From NCBI RefSeq assembly GCF_030272615.1, contig NC_081411.1:210137744-210201743 (forward strand): DNA of 64,000 nucleotides. Direction: 5' to 3'. The notes below the pieces were generated by a model. That model was given only the letters and a program-made list of their open reading frames with translations. It was not told where the DNA came from and searched no databases. Numbering within the stretch: position 1 is the stretch's first letter; each line of letters begins with the position of its first letter. This document shows, in pieces, positions 31,360 through 42,122 of the stretch. The DNA is from Cryptomeria japonica. Its lineage: Eukaryota; Streptophyta; Pinopsida; Cupressales; Cupressaceae. The translations under genes were made by a program, and so were the position numbers.

Positions 31360-32378
31360 AAAGGAAGCAATGGTTCCTAGTACATTGAAGAATAATGTTG
31401 TGACACTTACTATAATGTGTACGAAGATATAAACTTCTACCATTAATATTAAAGAGATAGAGATGCATTCTAAAATGATAGATAGTAGACAATAAGTCAA
31501 AGATATTCTAGATTATATAAAAAATTACTTCTAAGCGAAACATAATATAAGTATGCATAAGAAGGTAAAAATTAATTTGAAATTTTTCGAAAATAAGAAA
31601 ATTATCAAAACAAGCATTAGAATAACATATTTTGGAGAAGCCTAATTAAGAGAAAGATTAATATGCAGAAGGAACCTAATTAACTAGAAGTAAACAAAGG
31701 TAAAAGTGTTGTAAGGTAATCTTTGAGTAAAGAAACGTATATAACTTGGCATAAGAAGAAATGGTTAAACACGTGGGAGGATTATATTATTGAATATAAG
31801 AAATTAATAAAACATCTATTGTTTTCTTTCTTAGATTTTAGTGAGATCTTCCAAGTTGATTCTGATGCAAGTTGATTTTATGTTGTCAACAAGTGATAAT
31901 GCTTGATGTGTGTGCTATTAATATGTCATGCCATAAGAATCTCATCTAGATATCTGAGATTTACCGTCACATATTCTCTAATGCCATGGATATGGTGTGT
32001 AGTCAATGAAACTTCAATTTCCCTTGTTTCTTAAACATGTTATCAGATAGTAGTAGTAGAACCCATTTTTGGAATGTTTTTAATCTAAAATTCTTGTGAT
32101 GCCATGTTTTCTCCTTCTACCACTAAATTTTGTTCTTATATATTTTACTTTATCTGTATTTATCCTTCAACAACAAAGCGAGTGTGCAGCATATGTTACA
32201 TGTTGTGAAGCTATGAGGAACTCTAGCATTAATACCATAGGTGAACTAAAAATATTTGAGCTTAATTTTCCTCTTGTACATGATGTGTTCTATGCCAAAA
32301 AAGTGTTGTATGTACTTTTACATCCCTATCTATCATGGTTTCCTCAAACATTTTCATTAATGCTTTGTTAATTTTTGT
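31360..32378. repeat. Old Ty3 remnant, paralogous to the array unit start and to 50295-51000
   Basis: 31375-31690 matches the first about 320 bp of each array unit (TTGTTGTGACACTTACT..., ATTACTTCTAAG...). 31695-32378 matches 50295-51020. In the long unit these two halves are separated by a LINE (47942-50294), so this copy shows the site without it. The minus strand near 32370-32265 encodes KALMKM.EET, the Ty3 integrase piece seen more fully at 51151-50912. Confidence 0.8.
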
Positions 32379-32819
32379 TGGTGTAAATAATTATTCATCA
32401 TGCATATTATTACACCTTCATTTTGGTGTTTGTGCCAAATTGGGATAGTGTGTGTAGGAGAATTTCCACCTTTTATAGTGTTGATCTTATTACTATTCTA
32501 TCATATCTAGTTATTGTTGAGTGATAATTCCACCTTCGGTGGGTGATCCACCTCGTGTGGAATATTTGATTGTTTCTCCTACCTACCCACACCTATTTCC
32601 TACCTACGCTTGTTTCTTATTGAGCCACATGTCAGTTTTGTGTTCTCACATATTCATATAGCCTTGCCTATATAAGCAGACTCATCTACATTGAACAACT
32701 TGGAATGATCCAATTGATCAGTATTTTCATCTTGATAGAATACAGTTTACTTCTATCATCTATTTTGTTCTCTCTTATTTTTTTTTTTCATTGCCTCTAG
32801 ATATTGGCAAAATCTCACA
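32379..32819 (+). repeat. 5' LTR of the Gag-protease Copia element
   Basis: Starts TGGTGTAAATAATTATTCAT (repeated at 36151) and ends AATCTCACA directly before the primer site. About 441 bp. It includes a TATATAAG box near 32669, a plausible core promoter. Confidence 0.8.
32667..32676 (+). promoter_or_regulatory. TATA box candidate in the Copia LTR
   Basis: CTATATAAGC lies in a less AT-rich stretch of the LTR about 150 bp before its end, where the U3/R border of a Copia LTR is expected. No transcript evidence. Confidence 0.45.
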
Positions 32820-32829
32820 TGGTATCAGA
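32820..32829 (+). other. Primer binding site, tRNA-iMet type
   Basis: TGGTATCAGA directly after the LTR matches the usual Copia site TGGTATCAGAGC over its first ten bases, after which it diverges (TCC). Confidence 0.85.
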
Positions 32830-32831
32830 TC

Positions 32832-33645
32832 CATTAGAGTGTCATTGGTTTGCCAAACGAGAGAAATTTGATGCTATTTGGGGTTGTGTATTTTGGAGCT
32901 TTCTTTTGCAGGTTATTATTAAAGCTTGATGGGTCAAATATGAGGTTACCATTAGATTGAGGAGGTCCAAGAAAGTTAATTTTACCTTTTGTTTCATGAA
33001 AATCGAACTTCAGAGACCAAATCTAGAAGCATTTGAAGTTTGAAGTTGCAACAAATTTTTTCCAGAAATTATAATTTTGCAGGCAATTTTCAATTACCGA
33101 TATCTCACTCATCTGGACTCATTTGTTTGAGATATTTTTTTTTTTAGGGTAGAATTTTTTGATCTGTACAGTAGAGAAGAAGTTTTTTGGATTTTTGAAT
33201 ATAGGTTTTTCTGAAATTGTGAAATCCCGATTTTGACAACTTTGGAGGCTTCGTTTGGGATCATATGGACTCCTTTGCAGGCTCTGTTTTTTTTAAAGTA
33301 CATAATTTTTTGTCTAATTTCATAATATGCCATTTGTTTGCAGTGATTTTAAGTAGAAATTGTACTTTCAGTATTTGGTCATTTTTTGGCCTATTTGGTA
33401 CTTGTATTTTTCTTGGATCTTAGTTTAGATCACTAGCAGTATTTGTTGAAATCTCTTATATCTCCTTTTGAGAATTTTTAAAATTGAAATCGGAAGTCCA
33501 CTTTGCCTTGTTTTTCAAGAGGCTTATTGTACACACACTAAGTATAAAGTGCCAAATCATGATTTTGGGGGGGTCTCTTGATCGAGTAATTTGGTGGCAT
33601 GTCTCTTGTGCTTTTGTGCTCTTGTGTTCCTTCCTTTTTGCTACT
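32832..33645 (+). other. Leader of the Gag-protease Copia element
   Basis: About 0.8 kb between the primer site and the Gag start, with no convincing ORF. T-rich and G-rich runs are present (GGGGGGG near 33568). Confidence 0.5.
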
Positions 33646-34480
33646 ATGGGTTCTTCTAAGTTTCCTCTCTTAACTCATAATTATGCTACTTGGAAAATTG
33701 ATGCATGAAGTAAACTTATGGAAAAATGACTAACTCATTATATTGATAGAACTATTGTTGCTCCCACTGATCCTAAGGCTTATCCTGTTGGTCACTTGGA
33801 TTGGCTCACTAAAAATATCATGGAAATTGGTACCTTAAGAATGTATGTATCAAAGGATATCATTTTTCATATTGAGAAATGTACTCTAATCAAGGATGCT
33901 TGGCAAAAGTTTCGAGACTTCTATGGTCAAGTTGATGAGATTAGGTGATATCAAATTAATAGGAATCTCACCATATTAGATCCCAAGAAATTTGATACTA
34001 TACAAGATTATGTCACTAAGTCAAAAGAGTTGAGGTCACAACTCAAGGATTGTGGCATTGATAAGAAGGATACTCAATTGATCTTCAATTTGATGGGCAA
34101 GCTTCCATAAGAATATGCAACATTTATTTCTAGTTTCCAAACCCATAGGATGACAATGGGTTCAAGCTACATAATGCCTACATTTGATGCTTTTGCTGAA
34201 ATTTTGATGATGGAACAAACTAAGTTGATAAGAATGGGCATTCTTAAGACTTCTAAGTCTCAAGAATTAGTGGCAAATCAAGGGAACAAAGGAAATCATG
34301 GAAAGGATAACTCCAACAAGAAGAAATGGCAATGAAAGCCTAAGTAAAAAGCATCACCTTCTCCACAACAAGGAGAGTCATCCTCTTCCAAGAGGGAAAA
34401 TTCACCAAAGAGGGAGAGACCTAATTGTACCTATTGTAAAAAAATTTGGTCATGAGGAGAGTTGTGCCCATTCTAAGAAG
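33646..34480 (+). pseudogene. Copia Gag (UBN2-type) with a zinc knuckle, broken
   Basis: From ATG 33646 the translation reads MGSSKFPLLTHNYATWKIDA, then LTHYIDRTIVAP, IEKCTLIKDAWQKFRDFYG, then KFDTIQDYVTKSKELRSQLK and LPEYATFISSF-like sequence. This is the plant Copia Gag pattern (N..W...M..L, A...W..L...Y, ...M..Y......L...L). The zinc knuckle CTYCKKFGHEESC appears only if a frameshift in an A-run near 34436-34442 is allowed. It has one residue fewer than usual between His and the last Cys. Stops at 33706, 33727, 33946 and 34108 (approximate) inactivate the frame. Confidence 0.8.
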
Positions 34481-35034
34481 ATTGATGAGCTCACACATAT
34501 CCTTAAAAAGCATAACATTGATTTTCCTAATATCTACAACAAGGATGATTCATCACCTTCCACTTCCTTCATTTCAAAAGGAAAAGGGAAAGAATTAATG
34601 GCTTCTATAAGTGGGAAGACTCACTCTTTTGGGACAAGAAAAGGAAAATCTCTTTGTGCTACTACAAGCCATGATTTAGGGAGATGGCTTCTAGATTCAG
34701 GGTCTTCTGATTATATGGCATCTTTGTAGTCTATGTTCTCTTCATTTGAGACTTGCACCATGCCATGGATTTTGATGGGCAATAATACATACATGGATGT
34801 GATTGGGAAATAAACTATTGCCATTCGGGATAACTCCTTCAATGATGTGTTGTGTGTACCCCATTTGACAAACAATATTCTTTCCATCTATCAAATCACA
34901 CATGGCACAACAAAGAGAATTGTGGAGTTCACACCTGAGTTTGTTTTCATTAGAGACTTCAAGACTAGAGCTATCATTGTGACTGGGATGGTTGATCATG
35001 CATCTTGGTTATACTCCTTTTTCAGATTTTATTG
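34481..35034 (+). pseudogene. Copia aspartic protease region
   Basis: After the knuckle the frame encodes IDELTHILKKHNIDF and a Ser/Lys-rich linker. It then has LGRWLLDSGSSDYMASL, the retropepsin motif DSGS..HM of Copia elements, with the catalytic Asp codon at 34694-34696. After stops near 34728 and 34813 come DVLCVPHLTNNILSIYQITH and FTPEFVFIRDF, which fit the V..VP.L..NLLSV.QL pattern of Copia proteases. In a full element integrase follows here. Instead an acidic ORF begins. Confidence 0.83.
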
Positions 35035-35036
35035 AT

Positions 35037-35657
35037 GATGATGATTTCACATATGATGATTCTACATATGATGATCACACTTCTTGTGATGGTTCAGCTT
35101 TTGAGGAGAACTAAGGGTACTTGAACTTGGGGATTCCCACATGTGACCTCATTCTTGAACCTTGTATTTCATCTCCTCCTATTGATATCACAACACCTAT
35201 TGCACCTGATGATGTGGATAGTGTGATAGTCTTTCATTTATGCGATTTAGTGCAATAGGATATTTCATGTCTTCGAGCTTCAATTTCATGGGATGATTAC
35301 TTGATAGACATTGCGGGTTTATTTGTGGAGTCCTACATTGCAAATTTGGGAGACATCATTGATGATATTCATCTTCTCTTTGATGAAGATGATCCTTCTT
35401 CGATTGTTGCAAGGGATCACTTTGACCCTCTTATTTATTGTCTACATGATCATTCTTTCAAAGTTGACATGATTGTGGATACTTATGTACAACTGTTGGA
35501 GGAGGTCTCTTTATTTTTAGGGGAGACATGTGAGTCTATGGATCATGTTCTACATTCATCTTCACTAGATCTTGGAGTTCCTTTTTCAGTAGTGTGGAGC
35601 TTTTTACCACCTCTGGACAGGGTATCTTTCAGCATCGACATGGGGACACTTGAGTAG
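35037..35657 (+). pseudogene. Acidic ORF downstream of the Copia protease, unknown function
   Basis: Beyond the protease the sequence encodes Asp-rich short repeats (DDFTYDDSTYDDHTS) and then a 118-codon frame (35301-35657, first codon TTG) rich in Asp, Leu and Ile: DIIDDIHLLFDEDDPSSIVA, DHFDPLIYCLHDHSFKVDMI. No homology to integrase or RT is seen. It replaces pol in this element and may be an accessory protein or out-of-frame filler. Function unknown. Confidence 0.45.
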
Positions 35658-36140
35658 TTTTTAGAGATTCCATTCATCATGAGATTTTTTCATACAGCTT
35701 CCCTTCATGATTGGGGAGACTTCATGAATAGACCTTTGGTATTGTTTCTTCCTAAGGGGAGGAATGTTGTTTGAAATCCATGGAGTAGTTTCTTCATACA
35801 TCATCGAGCTTCTATTATTGGTGTAGATTCTACATTGAGGGGGGGCTTCCTAGCTTCTCTTCTTCTCTCATATGGCGGGGGGATTTTTCCTCACATGGGG
35901 TTTTGTTCCTCACTCACCTCTATGAGAGTTATCTTGTATATTTTTCATCTCTCTTTCAGGGGAGGTTTTTTTCCCAATGGGGTTTTCTCTCTTTCCCTAC
36001 TTTCTGAGAGATTTCATTGCATTGGTTTGCATGTATTTGCATTTGTCCATGGGTACGTAACATGGCCTCGTAGCCGAGACCCATCTTGAATTTCTTAGTT
36101 GCATTGTACACTTAATTACATTCCCCTGAGTTGTACATAA
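35658..36140 (+). other. 3' non-coding region of the Gag-protease Copia element
   Basis: G-rich clusters recur at 35757 (AGGGGAGGAATGTTG), 35836 (AGGGGGGGCTTCC), 35876 (GGCGGGGGGATTTTT) and 35960 (GGGGAGGTTTTTTTCC). This is typical of repeated purine tracts upstream of a Copia 3' LTR. No gene seen. Confidence 0.5.
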
Positions 36141-36184
36141 GTGGGGGAGTTGGTGTAAATAATTATTCATCATGGATATTATTG
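36141..36184 (+). repeat. Polypurine tract plus truncated 3' LTR
   Basis: GTGGGGGAGT (36141-36150) is followed by TGGTGTAAATAATTATTCAT, identical to the 5' LTR start. After about 34 bases it switches to the dispersed repeat shared with 15990, so the rest of the LTR and the right flank are lost. Confidence 0.82.
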
Positions 36185-36687
36185 TTCAACATTTGGATAG
36201 ACATAACATCTATAAATTTCCTATTAATCTTAGATAATTCCTCAATAAGACTATAATTATATCTTATGTTGGCATGATTGGCATAACTATTGAAGGTGAG
36301 ATGATAATGGATGACTGCACTAGTATAGGAAAGATGACATGATCAATTATTTGTGTTGTCATTGATGGAAACTAGTGTCAATTGATGTTTGATGATGTTT
36401 ACAGATGGTTTTTGATGATTGAATTTTTAGCTGAGTGATTTGGTCTACCGGAGTTAGAGTTTGACAGGGTTTACCAGCAAGACTGGGAATTAGGATATTA
36501 ACCGGTAAAGAAGATAAGTTTTGATGGAATCAGGTGACTGGTGATGTTTTGTGACTTATGGTTTGAAACATAAGCTTTTATGATAGAATTAAGAATGTAG
36601 CTGGAACCACACCCTATGATGGTTACCAAAAGGCATGTTTTGAATTTATGGTGAAGTTTTGCTAGGGTTTTAGTAGGGTTTAAGGAA
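36185..36687. repeat. Dispersed repeat, left of the tandem array
   Basis: Matches 15990-16500 (ATTTGGATAGAC, GATGATGTTTACAGAT, ACACCCTATGATGGTTACC). It runs without a break into the first array unit through AAGGAAGGGTGCCTAG, which identifies 36688 as the original left edge of the duplicated segment. Confidence 0.8.
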
Positions 36688-37080
36688 GGGTGCCTAGTAA
36701 ATTGAATAATTTTGTTGTGACACTTACTACAATGTGTATCAAGATATAAACTACTACCATAAATATAAAAGAGATAGAGATGCATTCTAAAATTATGGAT
36801 AGTAGATAGTAAGTCAAAGATATTATAGATTATATAAAAAATTACTTCTAAGAGGAAAATAATATAAGTCTGGATAAGAAGGTAAAAATTTATTTGAAAA
36901 TTTTTGAAACTAAGAAAATTATTTAAAAAGTAGCGTTAGAATAACATATTTTGGAGAAGAACCCTAATTTTAGATGCGCCAAAAGATGAACCTAAAAATA
37001 GACAATCATTAATATTGAGAGAAAGATTAATATAAAGAAGCAACCTAATTAACTAGAAAGGTCTAAAAGAGAAGGCAGAG

Positions 37081-37299
37081 TTGCCCACATTGGGTTACAC
37101 ATGGCTAAAAGAGAAGGCTTTGAAAAAGTCCAATTGGAGTCTAAACACTATCAATTGTCTGAATGGATGCACGGATCCTTGCTGGACAATGGCTAATCTG
37201 ATCAAGGATTGTTGGTATATAATAAATGAGCTAGAAGAATTCAAAATTTTGCACATATATCGGGAAGCAAACAAGGCCATGGAAGTTCATGCTAGGTGA
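37081..37299 (+). pseudogene. Chimeric RNase H/integrase-tail ORF, unit 1
   Basis: The RNase H C-terminal part (LNTINCLNG, MANLIKDCWYIINELEEFKI, HIYREANKA) switches at the last motif into MEVHAR from the integrase region and stops. The intact form of the same motif is HIYWEGNKAADLLANMTLGY in the long unit (47961-48278). Equivalent ORFs lie at 39803-40021, 42516-42733 (with stops) and 45236-45456 (with stops). They are by-products of the recombination, not genes. Confidence 0.85.
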
Positions 37300-37750
37300 T
37301 TAGGTACTGCTCTCAGACAGAAGGAGAGAGCCTAAGGGAGCGCATGCCAAGTTGATTCACTTTGGAAAGGACCATTCTTGATTCATGAGGTAAAAGGACC
37401 AAATTATTTCAATCTTGCATATTTGGAAGGTACTGTTCTTCCTTTGACTTACAATGGTTAATATATTAAATTATATCAATTGTAAATGAGAGTCCCTCGT
37501 AGTTTTTATATATAGTGTTTAGTTGATATGCAGTTGAGTGTCTTTTCTGTTTAGCTTTTGTTTAAGTCTTTAAATAAAGTCTGCTTGTGAAACCAGAGAT
37601 TCTGGAGTTCATTTCTAGTTCCTTCATAGTTCTGGTCCCTAGTCAGACCCAATGTTAGTTCCCCCTGCAATTTTTCTCTTTTAAGTATTCATACTCACGG
37701 GTTGCCTTTAGTGCCTTTACTTTTGCAAGGTCATTTGTTTTCCCTCATAT

Positions 37751-38942
37751 TGTTAATACTTATCAGGTTGTCATTAGTTTTATATCCAAAGTCATTCTAT
37801 ATACTCTAGTCAGTTACTACTACCAAAATATTCAGTCGCTATGAAAAGAACAGTGACTTAAAGAAGAAAGTATTCACAAAGCCCAGTATGCACCAAGTTG
37901 TCTACCGAGTATCAGTCCATGTGTACTGAGCAGAAATAATGATACACCGAGTTGATAGACACTGAGTGAAACATGTTACTAGATTCATTGAACCTGGACA
38001 CACATATGAAAATGTGTTACAAGATCGAGGAACATAGAACCATTATCACATTGGAAATTGCACTTAAAGATTGTGTATGATTTTGAGGTCACTTATCCAA
38101 TGAAATATTTTGTATAGTTATTCATTCGATAAATCATGTTTGTAAGATCAAAGCAATGAATCGGATCACTAACATAAGAGATCTATTTATACAACATGGA
38201 TTAGGGATAGAAGTGTGATAGACAATGATATACAGAGGTGTATGAAGCAAGACATGTGTGATACATGAGAAAGCACTAAGTGTTCTGACCATTACAAAGA
38301 CACAGAGGTCACCGAGAAGGATTTCAGAGAACAGTCAAAGAACAGAGTAAACAGAAGGGTTTATCAAGTTACTTTATGGGTTACTGAGGTATGCTATAAG
38401 CAATGTAATCTTATTTTGAGGACATAGAATCTACTATAGCATTCCAGATGTAAAGTTGCAGATATTTGTAAAGATTTTATTGAAATATTTTGAAGTTGTA
38501 AGAGAAACGTTTAACAGGGTAAAAGACTCTAACCAAGTCTATAAATTGTAAAGCCTGGAACCAGGAACATCATTTAGTTTAAGTGTTGTAAAATCCTTTG
38601 GCAAGGTAGATCTAACAGATCTTGATACTCCTAACAGGGTAAGCTATCAGAAATAGCTAAATATGTAGCTCTAACCAAGCACTCTTTGTTATTGCAGTAG
38701 TGAAGTTGTGGGTGCCATCCCCACCACAGTTTTTCTCTCTAACGAAGAGTTTCTGCATAACACAAATATATGTGTTATAGAGTGAATCATGTATGATTGT
38801 TATTTATTTGTTTTAGCTTTATGTTATGTTGCAGCAGGTTTTGGTTTATGCATAACAGCAAAGATATTATTGTGAAAAGGATTTGAAGTACTAATTCACC
38901 CCTCCCCTCTCATTACATTAGCTTTCCATATTGGGCCTAACA
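37751..38942 (+). repeat. Copia LTR copy in unit 1
   Basis: TGTTAATACTTATCAGG to GGGCCTAACA, 1192 bp, preceded by CATAT as in the parent element at 53434. The following primer site has one change (TGGTATCCGAGC). Confidence 0.9.
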
Positions 38943-39409
38943 ATTGGTATCCGAGCTTGAATCTTGGAAAAAGGTTTAACAACCTAAAGAGAAGGATCTT
39001 ATCAATGGAAGGTTATAAACAATCTCAAAAAATTGTGTATCTACAAGAAGAGTTGGATCATGCTAATCAAGTGATTGCAGACATGCAAAGACAAATGCAA
39101 AAATCATTGAAAGTGAGAAGAAGATTATCTAATGATTTGCAGGACTCTCAAGAGTTAGTGGAAGAAATTGAGACATCATCTGAGAACAGTATATCTGAAG
39201 AGACTGAAGAAATGATTGGAGTATTGAAAAAAAAAACAAAGCACTGGTTGATCATCTAAAAGCAATGAAAACAGGTCATAAACATTTCAACACATAGATG
39301 ATTGAGAATCTTGATGCATTGAGGACAACTGAGGATAAACTAAGAGATCTAGAAAGAGAAAAACAACAGCTTGAAGCATTAGTACTTGAAAAGAATGATG
39401 AAATCATAA

Positions 39410-42122
39410 GGGTGCCTAGTACATTGAATAATTTTGTTGTGACACTTACTAAAATGTGTATGAAGATATAAACTACTAACATAAATATAAAAGAGATAGA
39501 GATGAATTCAAAAATTATGGATAGTAGATAGTATGTCAAAGATATTATAGATTATATAAAAAATTACTTCTAAGAGGAAAATAATATAAGTCAGGATAAG
39601 AAGGTAAAAATTTATTTGAAAATTTTTGAAACTAAGAAAATTATTTAAAAAGTAGTATTAGAATAACATATTTTGGAGAAGAACCCTAATTTTAGATGTG
39701 CCAAAAGATGAACCTAAAAATAGAGAATCACTAATATTGCGAGAAAGATTAATATAAAGAAGGAACCTAATTAACTAGAAAGGTCTAAAAGAGAATTCAG
39801 AGTTGCCCACATTGGGTTACACATGGCTAAAAGAGAACGCTTTGAAAAAGTCGAATTGGAGTCTAAACACTATCAATTGTCTGAATGGACGCACAGATCC
39901 TTGCTGGACAATGGCTAATCTGATCAAGGATTGTTGGTATATAATAAATGAGCTAGAAGAATTCAAAATTTTGCACATATATCAGGAAGCAAACAAGGCC
40001 ATGGAAGTTCATGCTAGGTGATTAGGTACTGCTCTCAGACAGAAGGAGAGAGCCTAAGGGAGCGCATGCCAAGTTGATTCACTTTGGAAAGGACCATTCT
40101 TGATTCATGAGGTAAAAGGATCAGTCTTGCATATTTGGAAGGTACTGTTCTTCCTTTGACTTATAATGGTAAATATATTAAATTATATCAATTGTAAATG
40201 AGAGTCCCCCGTAGTTTTTGTATATAGTGTTTAGTTGATTTGTAGTTGAGTGTCTTTTCTGTTTAGCTTTTGTTTAGGTCTTTAAATAAAGTCTACTTGT
40301 GAAACCAGAGATTCTGGAGTTCATTTCTAGTTCCTTCATAGTTTTGGTCCCTAGTCAGACCCAATGTTAGTTCCCCCTGCAATTTTTCTATTTTAAGTAT
40401 TCATACTCGCGGGTTGCCTTTAGTGCCTTTACTTTTGCAAGGTCATTTGTTTTCCCTCATATTGTTAATACTTATCAGGTTGTCATTAGTTCTACATCCA
40501 AAGTCATTCTATATACTCTAGTCAGTTACTACTACCAAAATATTCAATTGCTATGAATAGAACAGTGACTTAAAGAAGAAAGTATTCAGAAAGCCCAGTA
40601 TGCACCAAGTTGTCTACCGAGTATCATTCCATGTGTACTGAGCAGAAATAATGATACACCGAGTTGATATACACTAAGTGAAACATGTTACCAGATTCAT
40701 TGAACCTGGACACACATATGAAAATGTGTTACAAGATCAAGGAACATAGAACCGTTATCACATTGGAAATTGCACTTAAAGATTCTGTATGATTTTGAGG
40801 TCACTTATCCAATGAAATATTTTGTATAGTTATTCATTCGATAAATCATGTTTGTAAGATCGAAGCAATGAATCAGATCACCAACATAAGAGATCTATTT
40901 ATACAACATTGATTAAGGATAGAAGTGTGATAGACAATGATATACGGAGGTGTATGAAGCAAGACATGTGTGATACATGAGAAAGCACTAAGTGTTATGA
41001 CTGTTATAGAGACACAGAGGTCACCAAGAAGGATCTTAGAGAACAGTCAAAGAACAGAGTAAACAGAAGGGTTTATCAAGTTACTTTATGGGTTACTGAG
41101 GTATGCTATAAGCAATGTAATCTTATTTTGAGGACATAGAATCTACTATAGCATTCCAGATGTAAAGTTGCAGATATTTGTAAAGATTTTATTGAAATAT
41201 TTTGAAGTTGTAAGACAAAACTTTAACAGGGTAAAAGACTCTAACCAAGTCTATATATTGTAAAGCCTCGAACTAGGTACATCATTTAGTTTAAGTGTTG
41301 TAAAATCCTTTAGCAAGGTAGATCTAACAGATCTTGATACTCCTAACAGGGTAAGCTATCAGAAATAGCTAAATATGTAGCTCTAACCAAGCACTCTTTA
41401 TTATTGGAGTAGTGAAGTTGTGGGTGCCATCCCCACCATAGTTTTTCTCTCTAACCAAGTGTTTCTGCGTAACCAAAATATATGTGTTATGGAGTGAATC
41501 ATGTATGATTGTTATTTATTTGTTTTAGCTTTATGTTATGTTGCTACAGGTTTTGGTTTATGCATAACAATAAAGATATTGTTGTTAAAAGGATTTGAAG
41601 TACTAATTCACACCTCGGCTCTCATTACATTAGCTTTCCATATTGGGCCTAACAATTGGTATCAGAGCTTGAATCTTGGAAAAAGGTTTAACAACCTAAA
41701 GAGAAGGATCTTATCAATGGAAGGTTATAAACAATCTCGAAAAATTGTGTATCTACAAGAAGAGTTGGACAATGCTAATCAAGTGATAGCAGACATGCAA
41801 AGACAAATCCAAAAATCATTGAAAGTGAGAAGAAGATTATCTGATGATTTGCAGGACTCTCAAGAGTTAGTGGAAGAAATTGAGACATCATCTGAGAACA
41901 GTATATCTGAAGAGACTGAAGAAATGATTGGAGTATTGAAAAAAAAGAACAAAGCACTGGTTGATCATCTAAAAGCAATGAAAAGAGGACTTGAACATTT
42001 CAACACATAGATGATTGAGAATCTTGATGCATTGAGGACAACTGACAATAAACTAAAAGATCTAGAAAGAGAAAAACAAGAGCTTGAAGCATTAGTACCT
42101 GAAAAGAATGATGAAATCATAA
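39410..42122 (+). repeat. Tandem array unit 2 (2713 bp)
   Basis: Same order as unit 1: RNase H chimera at 39803-40021, Copia LTR at 40463-41654, primer site at 41657-41668, gag start at 41717 open to TAG 42008-42010. A few small deletions (for example near 40120 in the Ty3 tail) explain the 9 bp difference in length. Confidence 0.9.
40463..41654 (+). repeat. Copia LTR copy in unit 2
   Basis: TGTTAATACTTATCAGG to GGGCCTAACA, 1192 bp, flanked on the left by CATAT and on the right by ATTGGTATCAGAGC. Confidence 0.9.

Larger units (their letters stand above)
32379..36184 (+). mobile_element. Non-autonomous Copia element with Gag and protease only, 3' end truncated
   Basis: 5' LTR (32379-32819), tRNA-iMet-type primer site, decayed Gag, protease, an acidic downstream ORF, a purine tract and only the first 34 bases of the 3' LTR (36151-36184). 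No integrase, RT or RNase H domain is seen between the protease and the purine tract. It lies in the old Ty3 remnant: 32340-32375 matches 50960-51025, where no Copia is present. On the right another repeat (from 36185) replaces the lost LTR. Confidence 0.83.
36688..39409 (+). repeat. Tandem array unit 1 (2722 bp)
   Basis: In order: old repeat (36688-37040), LINE RNase H fragment (37081-37265), chimeric junction to a Ty3 integrase tail (about 37258-37280), Ty3 polyprotein C-terminus (GPFLIHEVKGPNYFNLAYLE, 37370-37485) and 3' DNA, Copia LTR (37751-38942), primer site, and the start of Copia gag (38999-39409, with a frameshift in an A-run near 39231). The next unit begins at GGGTGCCTAG, joined inside gag after GAAATCATAA. 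Confidence 0.9.

Noticed and set aside
37081-37299. Repeated 60-70 codon RNase H-like ORFs of the array as a conserved gene family
   Set aside because: They are recombination chimeras of a LINE end and an integrase tail in a tandem repeat. Two of the four contain stops.
41501-42010. A 169-codon protein starting inside the Copia LTR (also at 46946 and 54461)
   Set aside because: The first about 70 codons are LTR and primer-site sequence. The reading frame merely enters gag in phase, and the later ATG is the more likely start.
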